A stretch of 64,000 bases of DNA. Source: Halichoerus grypus. Its lineage: Eukaryota > Chordata > Mammalia > Carnivora > Phocidae. Positions 1 through 10,635 of this stretch are shown one piece after another (within the stretch, counting starts at the first letter, position 1; each line of letters starts with the position of its first letter). The translations under genes and the position numbers were made by a program. The DNA lies in assembly GCF_964656455.1 (NCBI RefSeq), contig NC_135719.1, positions 79,827,562 through 79,891,561 of the forward strand, given 5' to 3'. The notes under the pieces were generated by a model, which worked only from the letters and a program-made list of their open reading frames with translations, did no database searches and had not been told where the DNA came from.

Positions 1-49
1 AAACTGAGATACCTTTTCCTTTTTTTTTGCACCTAACAGACTGATAAAA

Positions 50-605
50 ATCAGAAAGTCTGATCAAATACTGAAATAGGAACTTGTACATACATTGTTG
101 GTTAGAATACACATGGGCATAACCTCTGTAAAAGAAAATTTGACAATACCCTTTGGTCCAGAAATTCCACCTCAAAGATATTATCCTACAAATAAATCTG
201 CACGTATATACAAATTTTTGTAGCATTACTTGTAGTAGTAGAAGACCAGAGAAAACCTTAATGCCCATCAATGGGGGACTAGTTAAACAAATTATGGTAT
301 AGTCAAATTATGGAATACTACAGAAGTATTTAAAAAGAATGGGTAGTTGGCAAAACCAAATACTGAAGATGTGGAACTGGAGCTCTCATTACCGGTGAAA
401 GTGTAAAATGACACAATCACTTTGGAAGCTGACATACTCTTATAGAGTTATTATGTTTATATGTGTAACTACCCTATGGTCTAGCAATCCTATTCCTTAG
501 CTAGGAGAAATGAAAACCCGTGTCCAAGAAGTACTAAGACTGTTCACTGCAGCCTTATTCATTATAGCTCCAAACTGGAAACAACCCAAATGTCCATGAA
601 TAGAA
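50..605 (+). mobile_element. L1 ORF2 3'-end relics
   Basis: Decayed L1 sequence in sense: phrases such as CAGAAATTCCACCTCAAAG-like, 'aatggggga ctagttaaa', 'caacccaaatgtccatgaat' are typical of the end of mammalian L1 ORF2. Two overlapping-in-content pieces (50-345, 365-605) suggest two fragments. No open frame. Confidence 0.6.
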
Positions 606-619
606 TAGATTTGCAGTTA

Positions 620-711
620 TTTTTTTATTATTTTTAATTTTTATTTATTTATTATTATTTTTTTGTTTAGTAGAGTCGCATACTCTACTGACTGAGCCTG
701 CCAGGCGGCCC
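620..711 (-). mobile_element. Old carnivore SINE fragment
   Basis: Reverse SINE head (ACTGAGCCTGCCAGGCGGCCC, here at 690-710) with a T-rich reversed tail, split from its neighbours by later insertion. Confidence 0.6.
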
Positions 712-718
712 TCTACTT

Positions 719-895
719 TTTTTGTTTTTTACTTGACAGAGACACAGCGAGAGAGGGAACACAAACGGGGAGTGGGAGAGGGAGAAGCAGGCTTCCCACA
801 GAGCAGGGAGCCCGATGCGGGGCTCAATCCCAGGACCCTGGGATCATGACCTGAGCCGAAGGCAGACACTTAATGACTGAGCCACCCAGGTGCCC
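719..895 (-). mobile_element. Carnivore SINE, full length
   Basis: Reverse-orientation tRNA-Lys-type SINE ending GAGCCACCCAGGTGCCCC. Flanked by CTCTACTTT on both sides (710-718 and 896-904), its target-site duplication. Confidence 0.85.
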
Positions 896-1213
896 CTCTA
901 CTTTATTGTTTTTAATTGCCATATACTATTCTATTGTATGGATTTTCAGAATTTTATTAACTATTCCCCCCTATGGACAATGAATTTTTGGACATTTCTG
1001 CTATTGCAATTATTGCTGCAATACATACTCATCATCACATACTTTTGACAGTTTCCTAGATGCAGAATCATTGAGTCCAAGGGTGTTGATATTTTAAATT
1101 TTGTTACATACTGAAATATTGACTCGCCAAAAAGATGGTCTCAACATTCCCATCAACTGCCTGAAAAGCATCTGTTCCTTAACTCCACTGCCAACGCTGG
1201 CATTACCACTTAT

Positions 1214-1832
1214 GGGCTGAATTATACCCCCCAAAACTCTTTTTTTTATTTAAGATTTTATTTATTTATTTGAGAGAGAGAGAGAGAGGAGGGAGAGAGA
1301 GAGAGAAAGAGCGGGGTGGGGGCAGAGGGAGAGGGAGAAGCAGACTCCCCGCCGAGCTGGGAGCCCAACACGGGGCTCGATCCCAGAGCTCCGGGATCAT
1401 GAACTGAGCCGAAGGCAGACGCTTAACTGACTGAGCCACCAAAGCGCCCCAATCCCCCAAAATTCTCATGTTGAAACCCTAATCCCTAGTACCTCAGAAT
1501 GTGACTGTATTTGGAGAAAGAGCTTTAGAGAAGTGATTAAGTTAAAATGAGGCTGGTAGGGTGAGCCCTAATTCAACTTGAATGGTATCCTTTTAAGAGG
1601 AAATGTGGACACATAAGACACCAGGCATGTATGCACTGAGATAAGACCATGTAAGGACACAGTAGGAAAACAGCCTTCTACAAGTCAAGGAGCAAGGTGT
1701 CAGAGGTAAACAAACCTGCTGACCCCTTGATCTTGGACTTCTAGCCTTCAGAACTGTGATAAGATTAATTTCTGCTCTTTAAGCCACACGGTCTGTGGTA
1801 TTTTCTTATGGCAACCCTAGTAAACTAATACA
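1214..1832 (+). mobile_element. MLT1-like MaLR LTR, split by a SINE
   Basis: GGGCTGAATTATACCCCC, 'gaaaccctaatccctagtac', 'gccctaattcaacttgaatgg' and the end 'cagaactgtgataag ... ctagtaaactaatac' match the MLT1 LTR pattern as I remember it. It is non-coding and ancient, and interrupted at 1240-1450 by a SINE. Confidence 0.55.
1240..1450 (-). mobile_element. Carnivore SINE inside the MLT1 LTR
   Basis: Reverse SINE with a long GA-rich stretch, ending CCACCAAAGCGCCCC. CCCCCAAAAcTCT on the left and CCCCCAAAAtTCT on the right form the target-site duplication, so it entered an existing LTR. Confidence 0.85.
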
Positions 1833-1993
1833 CCACCTTTTAAAATTTATATTCTTTTTCTTACAAAGACTTGCCTTCCGTTTGTCTTTTAATTATTTAA
1901 TACTTTATTTAACTCTTTATTTTATTTAACATACACATATATAACTCTTTCCATGCTCTCTTACCATGAGCGAAGCACTGTCCTACGTGCTTT

Positions 1994-2068
1994 ATAAATG
2001 CTTCCATTTAGAAAAAAATAAAAATAAAAATAAAATAAAATAAAATAATAAATAAATGCTTCCATTTA
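1994..2068 (+). mobile_element. Tail-only retrotransposon insertion with 17-bp duplication
   Basis: ATAAATGCTTCCATTTA occurs at 1994-2010 and 2052-2068, exactly repeated, flanking only a 41-bp A-rich (AAAAT)n-like stretch. This looks like an extremely 5'-truncated SINE/L1 insertion that left just its tail. Confidence 0.7.
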
Positions 2069-2069
2069 A

Positions 2070-2200
2070 TTCTCCTAACCACCCTACTTGGTAGGCATTA
2101 GTATCTGTATTTTAGAGATAAGGAAACTGGGGCACCAAGAGGTTAAATAAACTTGCCTGAAGTGACAATGTTAGTAAATAGAGTTAAGATGAGAACCAAG
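2070..2200 (+). repeat. MIR element
   Basis: 'agataaggaaactggggcac' and 'ttaaataaacttgcctgaag' resemble the conserved MIR core (GAGGAAACTGAGGC, TTGCCCAAGGTCAC). Confidence 0.55.
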
Positions 2201-2269
2201 GAATTCTTGCTCCAGAGTTTATGCTCTTAACCACTATGTTATTTGTAGAATTTTTTTGTTATACGTGCA

Positions 2270-2960
2270 TAATTTTCATATAGTCAAACATACAAATCTT
2301 TCCCTTTATGACTTCTGAATTTTAATACCCCCTTAGAAAGATCTACCTTATTTGATAATCATTTAAAAAATCCATCCATGTTTTACAGGAAGTTCATGAT
2401 TTCAAGTTCCACATTTGGACCTTTGATTAAACTAGTATTTGTTTGGGGCACAGGGGTGGCTCAGTCGTTAAGCATCTGCCTTCAGCTCGGGTCATGATCT
2501 CAGGGTCCTGGGATCGAGTCCCGCGTTGGGCTCCCTGCTCAGCAGGGAGCCTGCTTCTCCCTCTCCCACGCCCCCTGCTTGTGTTCCCTCTCTCGCTGTG
2601 TGTCTCTCTTTGTCAAATGGATAAATAAAATCTTTAAAAAATAAAATAAAATAAACTAGTATTTGTTTAAGGAGTGGCACAAGAAATCCGGTTTTATTTT
2701 TTTCCTACATGGGTAGCCAGTTGTCCTAACATAATTTATTAAATATTCTTTCTTTCCATTGATTTATAATGGCATTTTAATTCATATACTAAATTCTCAT
2801 AACCATTTGAATCTATTTCTAGACTATTATCTTTATTAATGTTATTTCTTCTCTAATTCCACACTCCTAGTAATTATTATTTCATACTATATCTAATATC
2901 TGTTAAATCTAATTTTTGCCTCATTTTCCTTTTCAATTGTATCTTAGCTATTCTCACATG
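2270..2960. mobile_element. L1-derived relic, split by SINE
   Basis: 'gtagccagttgtcctaacat', 'aatttattaaatattctttc' and 'catatactaaattctcataa' are phrases common in old mammalian L1 UTR sequence. Orientation uncertain. A SINE occupies 2445-2652. Confidence 0.45.
2445..2652 (+). mobile_element. Carnivore SINE, full length
   Basis: Forward SINE from GGGGCACAGGGGTGGCTC to an A-rich tail, with perfect 16-bp duplication AAACTAGTATTTGTTT at 2429-2444 and 2653-2668. Confidence 0.9.
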
Positions 2961-3517
2961 TTAATTTCCCCAGAAAAACCCAACTATCAGTTTGCCAATG
3001 TACTGAATGTGTATCAAGAAAGAGGGGATGCTTTTCTGAGTATTAATAGCTAGAGAAGCCCTTAAAGTTTGTTTAGTACAAGCCTCCATTTACCAAGGAA
3101 AAATTCAGACACAGTAGCTAAGTAAATTGGCCAGGCCCATAGTGTTACTAAGAAGTACCATGGGTCTTCCAAATCTTAATACCAGGGGATGAGATTCTTT
3201 GTATGGTTGGAAACCAGAGCCAAAGGTGGTACCATAAAGCAACAATCAGAGACAGAGGACTAAACTTCTTCTGGTCCAGCTTCTTTTATTCTCTTCCAGT
3301 GTTTCTCATCTTCAAAAGGTAGGAAAAAACATTGTGCCTAAGCACCCAGTTCACAGAGTCAGAACCCTTAAGTGTAGAAAAGGTAAGGCAAAGGGATAGA
3401 TGGACAGTTCTAAGAGAAACCAAGGTACTGACAGAGCCGTAACAACAAGCATGTAGCATAATTTCATACTTGCTTAGTTTTGGAAACACTGGAATTTCAG
3501 AAAATGACTATTGCTAT

Positions 3518-3716
3518 TTTTTTTTTTAATTTTTTAAAGATTTTATTTATATTTTTGAGAGAGTGCGAGCACAAGCAGGGGTAGGGTCAGAGAGAGAGAG
3601 GGAGAAGCAGACTTCCCACCGAGCAGGGAGCCCGACACGCGACTCGATCTCAGGACCCTGGGATCATGACCTAAACTGAAGGCAGACGCCCAACCGACTG
3701 AGCCACCCAGGTGCCC
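3518..3716 (-). mobile_element. Carnivore SINE, full length
   Basis: Reverse SINE ending GAGCCACCCAGGTGCCC; TGACTAtTGCT / TGACTAcTGCT flank it. Confidence 0.85.
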
Positions 3717-3730
3717 TGACTACTGCTGTT

Positions 3731-3768
3731 GTATAGTATAGTATAGTATAGTATAGTACAGTATAGTA
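3731..3768. repeat. (GTATA)n pentanucleotide microsatellite
   Basis: About seven GTATA units with one GTACA variant, immediately next to the SINE end and 180 bp from CHD8 exon 4 on its intron side. Confidence 0.9.
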
Positions 3769-3948
3769 ATATGGTTTTTGCCTAAAAAACCAAAAATTTA
3801 AACGACACAACCATGACCGGGTCCCACCACTTTTAGCTTTTGGGCCTACCTCTCTTTTAGAAAAATTCTTGAAATGTGCATAGGCTTACAGTCTCTTGTA
3901 TCTATTCCTGGTTTGTCTGTCAGGATTAATCTTTCGGGATCCTTTTAC

Positions 3949-4063
3949 CTGAATGCTGCTTTCTTCATCTTCTCGGGGTGATTGGGCAGGCATGACTTCT
4001 ACATCTGAATTATCGGATGAGGTATTACGCTTTCTCTTTTTACCCACCACCGGGGTGATGGTA
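3949..4063 (-). CDS. CHD8: CHD8 coding exon 4 (residues 533-571)
   Basis: Acceptor TTTTTAG|TACCATCACC and donor ATTCAG|GTAAAAGG bound 115 nt. The split codon AA|T restores Asn533, giving NTITPVVGKKRKRNTSSDNS onward to EDEESSIQ. KKRKR is a candidate monopartite nuclear-localisation signal. The next CHD8 exon is not found in 1-3948, so its acceptor is outside the window. Confidence 0.96.
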
Positions 4064-7000
4064 CTAAAAAGGAAAAACCAAATTCATTTTCAGTGAGGGT
4101 CAAATTCATTTAGGAGAAGAAAAATATAATTAATCTAAACCATCATCTATGAAACTTCCTAATAGAAGGGTCTAGCTCTTCAGTCAGTAGGACACACGGC
4201 TATGGAACAAGGTGTTTGAAAAACAGAAGATACTCGGGTTTCTAAACCACTGTCTGACCTTTACACCAGATTTGACAAATCCTTTCTACTACTGTACTCA
4301 CAAATACCTGAAGGAAGGTGTCGTAAGAAAGCAGAATACTGGCCCAAGAATTACAAGGCCTCACTTTAGTTCCAGTTCTGTCACTAGCTGGGCATTAGTT
4401 TCCTTATTTGTAATATAAACACCAAAGATAATACCCGGCCTGAGAATTGTTGAGGATTAACTAAGATAGTCGATATGAATTTTTTTAAAGCTGAAAAATC
4501 CTCTCCAAATATAAACCATTATTATAATTCCACCACAAAGCCTGGAGAATCCTAGGGGGTAGAAGCTAGGGAGAAAGGAGTGAAGCCACAAGACATGGAA
4601 GGGAAAGAGAAGACAACTGTGATAAGCCCTGGTTCTGCCAACACTGCTTAAGGCTGACAATGGTTGCTAAATCTTCTCTAGTTCACAGATAAGATATAAG
4701 AACAGGGCAGCTACACCTCCAACAGCTTTTTTACAGATGCGGGTGGTAAGGGGATAGTGAGAAATCTCTTTCACACTTTAGTGATACAAAATCAGGAAGA
4801 CGTATAAAGTCAGCTTTTAAATATAACCCCCAACTCAATAATTAGCTCTCTTTCCTGTGCCTTGTTTCTCTTTCAAAATATGCTAATTCGCACATTTCTG
4901 TTTAACAAATCATATAAGCATTGGGACAGACAAAAGAAAGGCCCTTCTATCTTCTGTGGTAGATATATCACCTTGAACTATGCAGCTGCTAAATACAAGT
5001 AGATCCTAAGGGCGCCTGGGTGGCACAGCCAGTTAAGCATCTGACTCTTGGTTTCGGCTCAGGTCATGATCTCAGGGTTATGAGATCAAGCCCCATATCA
5101 GGCTCCGCACCGAGCACAGAGTCTGCTTGAGACTCTCCCTCACTCTGCCTCTCCCCCTGCTCTCTCTTGCTCTCTCAAATAAATAAACAAATCTTAAAAA
5201 AAAAAAAAAAATACAAGTAGTTCCTCTCAATACTAATTTTTTTTTAAGATTTTATTTTCCTAAGTAATCTCTACACCCAATGTGGGGCTCAAACTTACAA
5301 CCCTGAGATCAAGAGTCGCATGCTCTACCAACTGAGCCAGCCAGGCGCCCCTCAACACTAATTTAAAAACAAGTGCACGTCCTCAAATGTCCCAACAAAT
5401 TAGCAAAGGGTTGTACTCACTTCAGCTTACTCTTGCCCTTAGTTTTGGAGGTACCAGATGTTTTGCTCTTCTTTGGCTTTTCTTCCTTGAGCCTCTCTCC
5501 ACTGCTCTTCTTCCTGCGTTTCTTCTCACCTTCTTCCTCAGGCCGAACACTGGGCAACTCATCCTCATTTAGGACTCGAGGTATGTTCTGCTCACCCCGG
5601 GCACGGGCCCTAGCAATAGCTTCTGCTACAATCCGATTGGCTTTCTCTTGCTTCTTCTGGTGCTCCAGCCTGCGGTTTTCCTCCATTCCTATCTTGCCCC
5701 CAGTATGAGGAGCAGAGCTTGCTGGTGAAGACAGAGCTGCCACTTCACTGGCACTTAGAACTTTAACTACGGAGAGCCCAGAAGAAGCTCCTTGGGAAGA
5801 GCCAGCCTACAGAAATAAAGACACTAAAATTTCAACATGCTCGTAGCTAAATGGCCTAAATAAAACTTAGCTCTGAAGAAGACAGGCTACAAATGTTCCA
5901 TCTCTAATTCCTCAAGAATCAGATTCAGATCAAGTCTTACCGAACTTGGACACAGTAGGGGGAAAAAAAAGTGTTTTGTTTTGTTTTTTTAAGTTGGAAG
6001 GGGATGAGAAACGGCAAGAATTGTGCCAAATCAAACTTCAATATCCTTTAGCCATGCTCCTAATGTCAATATACCTCTCCATTATTCTATGGCCAATCCT
6101 AATCTCTAAGCCAAAAGTAAATAAATTCAAATTCTACTCTTGGCCTATCTTTATGGGGGGGGGGGGGGAGTTAATAATCACTTGACCTCTTTAGGACAAC
6201 TTCTTTATCTTTCAAATGAAAGAATAATGCCAATCACTTTTACTCCACAACAGTATTAGGAAAAAGACTATAAATGAAACAGCTCAAAGACAAATGTTAG
6301 ATAAATCACCTCTTATCCTAAACCTAACAATGACCCTCAAATCTTTTCATATAATTAAAACAAAGTTCCCACGGGTAAAAGAAAATAAAAGCTTGCATTT
6401 CAGTTCAGAGGCATGACTCCAGTGACCCCCACACTCAACAATGAGTGGTTGCTCAGGGGGACAGCAGGCGGCTACCTGTGGAAGTCTCACCTGTGGCTGC
6501 AGCACCACCTTGAGTGGTACTGAAAGTCTTTGTCCTGGGCTTTGTCCTGGCCCCATTATCTGAGCCTGCTGCACAGAGGACAGAGTCACAGGCTGGGTTG
6601 AGGGCGGCGGCGGCGGCGGCTGCGACGCTGGCGGCTGTGGTACAATCTGGATTTTCTGCTGTGGCTGTTGCACCTGCAGCTGGATTGTTACTACTTTGGC
6701 GGGCTGCCCCTGAGCATTCTTGGCTTGGGTCAGGGCTGCCAGCTGGTTGCCCTGTAACACTATCTTGCCTGGTAGACTCCCTAAAACGACATGCCGGTGT
6801 CCTTGGGGACCTCCAGACTGTGGCTGCTGGAGGACCAGGGTGATGCGTTTCGATTCACCCTAGAGTGAAGAAAGGAAATTACAAGAGAGGTGCAACATTA
6901 AAGAATGGTATAGTCTTAAATATTTACACCAGTTTTCCTCATCCTAGAACCATCAAAACTGAGAGTCAGAAGACATAGCACAATTTATTTTGTTCATCCT

Positions 7001-8611
7001 CCTATCTGTCCTGATTGAGTCTTCTCTGTAACACCTCTGCCCAGTGGTTATCAGGCCTATTTTTGACAAACTCCTGATGGAAGGCTATCTTCTAAGGTAG
7101 TCATTCCATTTTCTGGCAGTCTATTAGAAAGAAAGTCTTTATAATCCACCTCCTCACAGCTTCTTTCCACTGGTCCTACTTATTTTAATACCACCCCCTT
7201 CCTCACAAATGCTTTTGGCTCTTTATTCAGAGGCTAGCACCTCTACTCTCTTACAATAGAAACTAGCCTTTTCACTGGATAAAGGAGGAGGACAATCTCA
7301 ATAATACTAACAGGGAAAACATACGCATAGCTTCTGTAAGTCTTGCAAATATAAATAAATAATGACTCTTTGTTCCCATAGCATCCAGTATTTCTCATAA
7401 AACTTTGCATTATACAGTATTGTGAATTCTTGTTTACTGTCAGCCTTCCTGGCAGACCGTGAGCTCTGTAAGGACAGGGACTGTGTCTGTCTTGTTCAGC
7501 ACCAGCTAGGCACAGTGTAAACATGTAATAAGAGCTCAAAAAATATGTCAACATTAACTGCTTCCACCTAATAAGTAGTAAGGACATGGCTGTCAATGCT
7601 AACTGATTTTTTAAAGTAGCAAAGGTAGAATTTAAACAGGATTTCCTAGAAATAGGTCTCATGTGCTCTCTTCTCACACAGTTGCTGGGCCCTCTACTAA
7701 ACCAAAATTCACCTCCCCCTTTCACTCAAGTCACCTGGGTAGGTGTAGAGGTCAGTGTAACTGCAGGCTTCAGTGGGGGCCCTGTGGCCCCAGGGTTTCC
7801 AGCAGGAGCTGAACCCTTAACTGGCTGTAGGACCAGCTGCTTTACTGGTCGGCTGGGCTGGACAATGCGCTGAACAGTAGCCTGGTTCCCAGGGACCTTG
7901 GCGGCCAACACTGTATTACCAGAGACAATGGAAACACCTGGTCGAAGGGGAGTGCCGGTTAGCACTTTGGTAAAAGTAACTTTTCCACCATTGGCTGTGC
8001 CAGCCACCAGGGGCTGAGCTGTGCTGGTGATACCTTGGGCCTGAATTTGTGCCACATGGGCACCAGTGACTGAGGAGCTTGGTGGGGCCTTAAGGATAAC
8101 AATCTTAGGGGCTGACTGAGGTGGTTGCCCTCCAGCACTACTGGAGGAGACAGCTGTGGCAGAGACACCCATGAAAGGATTCCCTTGGCTCAGGATCTCC
8201 TGGCTCTTGGAGACCTGCAAAAGTCCTGATGTTGGCGTCGGTGTCTGTAAGACAGGTTGGGCGGGCTGCTCCTGGCTGACGGGCTGAGTGGTATAATCAT
8301 GCAAAGTTAAAGATTCTGGAGCTGGAGCTGTTGATTCTTTGGGAAGTTCTGTGGGGGCTGTCTCGTCTGGTGGGGGGACCAGGTCACTTGCTGATGAATT
8401 CCCCACATCACCACCTCCACCATCCTGGTTCATCTGATCCAAGGAGTCCAGAGAGCTTGGCAGTCCAAGGGCTTCCTCAATGGGGTCTTGTGTGACCTGG
8501 TTGAAGCTGTCATCAGTCAGAGAGTCCAGGCCAAATAAATTTGGGTCATCAAACAGATCCATGATGGGGTCTGCCATCTTGGGAAAGCAATGGAGGGTAC
8601 TTCCCCAAGGT
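3949..8611 (-). CDS. CHD8: CHD8, N-terminal coding part (partial gene)
   Basis: The four exons 8611-7735, 6859-6491, 5806-5421 and 4063-3949 join in frame to residues 1-571 of chromodomain helicase DNA-binding protein 8, a roughly 2,580-residue ATP-dependent nuclear chromatin remodeller that restrains Wnt/beta-catenin and p53 target genes and is a major human autism gene. I recognise the acidic start MADPIMDLFDDPNLFG, the long Ser/Thr/Pro/Gln-rich low-complexity region, and the basic stretch around EGEKKRRKK. The chromodomains, SNF2 helicase and BRK domains are not here; they must lie beyond position 1. Intron phases are 0, 0 and 2, and the part ends at a clean donor (CAG|GTAAAA). The start has a good context (CCAAGATGG). 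This N-terminal portion corresponds to the region of the short 'Duplin' isoform described in rat. Identity is near certain; the gene is cut only by the window edge. Confidence 0.98.
5009..5210 (+). mobile_element. Carnivore SINE (older subfamily)
   Basis: GGGCGCCTGGGTGGCACAG head, CTTGAGACTCTCCCTC body and A-tail; ATACAAGTAG(a/t)TCCT flanks both sides. Confidence 0.85.
5238..5351 (-). mobile_element. Old short carnivore SINE
   Basis: Reverse copy with 'agtaatctctacacccaatg' and ACTGAGCCAGCCAGGCGCCC; CTCAA(t/c)ACTAATTT flanks. Its 5' end lies about 70 bp from the CHD8 exon 3 donor. Confidence 0.8.
5421..5806 (-). CDS. CHD8: CHD8 coding exon 3 (residues 405-533)
   Basis: Acceptor TTTCTGTAG|GCTGGC and donor CTGAA|GTGAGTAC bound 386 nt, phase 0 to phase 2. 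The protein reads AGSSQGASSGLSVVKV and later a charged helix-like part (RIVAEAIARARARGEQN) followed by a Lys/Arg/Glu-rich stretch including KKRRKK and KPKKSKTS, a likely nuclear-localisation region. A SINE lies only about 70 bp downstream of the donor. Confidence 0.97.
5807..6490 (-). other. CHD8 intron 2, with a G14 run
   Basis: A 14-base G run is at 6155-6168 on plus. Apart from ordinary AT-rich intron I see nothing else. Confidence 0.75.
6491..6859 (-). CDS. CHD8: CHD8 coding exon 2 (residues 282-404)
   Basis: Acceptor CTCTAG|GGTGAATCG and donor CCACAG|GTGAGACT bound 123 codons, phase 0 to phase 0, reading GESKRITLVLQQPQSGG onward to KVVLQPQ. The segment is Gln/Pro-rich. It contains six consecutive prolines (about residues 362-367) encoded by a GCC-type triplet run at about 6603-6621. 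My remembered human protein has an interrupted PQPQQPP stretch there. Confidence 0.97.
6860..7734 (-). other. CHD8 intron 1 (between coding exons 1 and 2)
   Basis: Holds an L2-like end at 7440-7560 ('gtgagctctgtaaggacagg', 'cagcaccagctaggcac'). The open frame at 7243-7725 on minus is intron read-through with no family resemblance. Confidence 0.75.
7440..7560 (-). repeat. L2 3'-end relic
   Basis: Reverse of the L2 3' region: 'gagctctgtaaggacaggga', 'tgtctgtcttgttcagcacc', 'taataagagctcaaaaaata'. Confidence 0.55.
7735..8611 (-). CDS. CHD8: CHD8 first coding exon (residues 1-281)
   Basis: The start codon is at 8577-8575, preceded by 34 nt of 5'UTR and a pyrimidine-rich acceptor (CCCTCCCTAG). 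The exon codes for 281 complete codons and ends ACCCAG|GTGACTTG. The protein begins MADPIMDLFDDPNLFG, is acidic for about 30 residues, then Ser/Pro/Thr-rich, ending at TLTSTPTQ. Phase 0 at the 3' end. Confidence 0.98.
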
Positions 8612-9469
8612 CTAGGGAGGGAAGGGGAGGGGGGGTACTGGCTCTCCCCTCCCCTCCCCTATTAAGAAAAAAATGTACACAATGGAAGAGGACTACTCTT
8701 CAGGTAAAGAGGCAAGAAACAAGTGCATGTCAGATTGTCCTGACCTTCATGGAGCAAGATGGCTAGGTCTTCAGAGGAAGATGGTGAAACTCCTGTTGTG
8801 AGAAGACAAATGAAAAATAAGCAAAGTTGGTGACCTCAAGGAAAACTTCTCCTTCTTAGGTACTACCTTAGTATCAACTGGCATCAAAATAATAAGAGAA
8901 GACAGAAATGTGAGGTAATCTGAGGACAGAGACACAGCAGAAAGCACACCCACATTTTTGCTTCAAACTAAAACTATAAAAGAAATAAACCAAACCCCCT
9001 TTTGGGCTCTTAAACCTACACACTTTGAAGTTTCTGTCTGTCAAGATCTCTCGGCTATCTCCGTCCATTTCTTTTTACAATTATCATTCTTAGGTAGAGA
9101 TCAGGGAGTTTAACATTCACTCACCTTCTATTTCAGGTTATGTTGACAGAACTTAACAATATACCAGTAGCATTTCAACGACTGTAGATTAAGGTTTCTG
9201 AATATATTGCCTTTCATAAATTTCCCTTGTATTTTAAATGCTTTCACTTACCACTGGCAAAAATAACCATTTTTAACCAAGCTCTCAGTACAATCTTGCT
9301 ACATTTTTAGTGTAATTTTACCCAGGAAGTTTCCCAAACTTTATTCTAGCTAACATATCAATCTATACATACTATTTCTGTTAAGTCCCCTCCCCCTTTC
9401 TCATATTTGAGATCAAAAACTTCCTCTGCAAGAAATTCAAAGAATTTACATTTTAGTTCCACTTATTTT

Positions 9470-9665
9470 TTTTTAAAGATTTTTTATTTATTTATTTGAC
9501 GGAGAGAGACACAGTGAGAGAGGGAACACAAGCAGGGGGAGAGGGAGAGGGAGAAGCAGGCTTCCCACAGAGCAGGGAGCCCGATGCGGGGCTCGATCCC
9601 AGGACCCTGGGATCATGACCTCAGCCGAAGGCAGACGCTTAATGACTGAGCCACCCAGGTGCCCC
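9470..9665 (-). mobile_element. Carnivore SINE, young subfamily
   Basis: Reverse copy ending CCACCCAGGTGCCCC; TTTAGTTCCACTTAT repeats on both sides. Confidence 0.9.
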
Positions 9666-9734
9666 TTTAGTTCCACTTATAGTCCCAACTTTCTCTCTCA
9701 TCATTTCCTATATATACCCTACATTCCAGGCCAA

Positions 9735-9970
9735 CTAGACTACACAGTTCCCCTATGTGATTCCTATCTGCATCTTTGCCTATTGTGCTGTAGCTTCTGC
9801 CTAGAACACATCCTCCTCCACTCCCAAGCATCTCTCCCAGCTGAAATCTTTCCTACCCTTTCAAAGGTCTTCCTTCTATTCCAAAAGGTGAGGTCCGAAC
9901 CTCTGCCCCTTTCACAGCAAAGCAATTTGTGATGACTTGGTCCTTTCACTTTCCTTAAATATTCAGTGTT
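9735..9970 (-). repeat. L2-like relic
   Basis: 'ctcccagctgaaatctttcc' and 'aggtcttccttctattccaa' resemble the reversed L2 3' region; heavily decayed. Confidence 0.4.
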
Positions 9971-10440
9971 GTCTGCACCTTATTTAAAGCACTTATACTT
10001 AATATTTTACTAAAATGACCAGTCTCTTGCCCATATTCTCTGAAGGCCCAAATGGTTCCTTTGTGCAAATTATTAAAAGCTGCCTGCTCCTTAAGATGCT
10101 TGTCTGCCATCTGCTGGAAAATTGTCATACTAAACATATTATCGATGATGATAATGAATATGTGCAATGCACACTCTGCACAACCCTGCATAGTGGCCCA
10201 GTTGCTCTTTCCCCAAGAGACAAAAAGTTCCTGGATGGTAGGAACCATGTCTTAGTCATGGATCCCTAAAGAAACAGGAAGATATCACATACACAGTAGC
10301 TACTCAAAAAAACACTTAATGAATTAATATATTTGCTTGCAGTATAAGGAATGAACCATTCAATCCTTATAAAAACTAAATGGTACTCCTTGATTTTAAG
10401 ATGAGACAGTACTTTCCCATCTTGAAAAACTGTCCTACAG

Positions 10441-10635
10441 GGGCGCCTGGGTGGCTCAGTCGTTAAGCGCCTTCAGCTCAGGTCACGGTCCCAGGGTCCT
10501 GGGATCGAGCCCGGTATCAGGCTCCCTGCTCCGTGGGAAGCCTGCTTCTCCCTCTCCCACTCCCCCTGCTTGTGTTCCCTCTCTCGCTGTGTCTCTCTCT
10601 GTCACATAAATAAATTAAAAAATGAAAAAAAAAAA
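10441..10635 (+). mobile_element. Carnivore SINE, young subfamily
   Basis: Forward copy, GGGGCGCCTGGGTGGCTCAG to A-tail; GAAAAACTGTCCTACA on both sides. A short deletion has removed part of the head (TTAAGCGCCTTC). Confidence 0.9.

Larger units (their letters stand above)
1..3948 (-). other. CHD8 intron 4 (partial)
   Basis: No coding exon of CHD8 is recognisable here. The stretch consists of L1 relics, an MLT1-like LTR, MIR, five SINE copies, a TATAG microsatellite, and about 550 bp (2965-3515) in which I see nothing identifiable. Confidence 0.8.
4064..5420 (-). other. CHD8 intron 3
   Basis: Contains a MIR-like piece near 4370-4470 and two SINE copies (5009-5210, 5238-5351). The remaining 4080-4990 is AT-rich with nothing else identifiable. 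Confidence 0.8.

Noticed and set aside
3731..3768. GTATA repeat as a CRISPR-like or regulatory array
   Set aside because: Simple microsatellite without spacers in a vertebrate intron.
1..3948. Search for SNORD8/SNORD9-type box C/D RNAs hosted by CHD8
   Set aside because: Those lie in more 3' introns of human CHD8; I see no C/D box pair on the minus strand here.
7243..7725. 160-codon minus-strand frame next to CHD8 exon 1
   Set aside because: It runs from intron read-through across an L2-like repeat; no protein resemblance and the exon donor at 7735 explains the neighbourhood.
10015..10269. 84-codon frame in the CHD8 5'UTR intron
   Set aside because: No family resemblance, lies beside decayed L2-like sequence and lacks any splice or start support.
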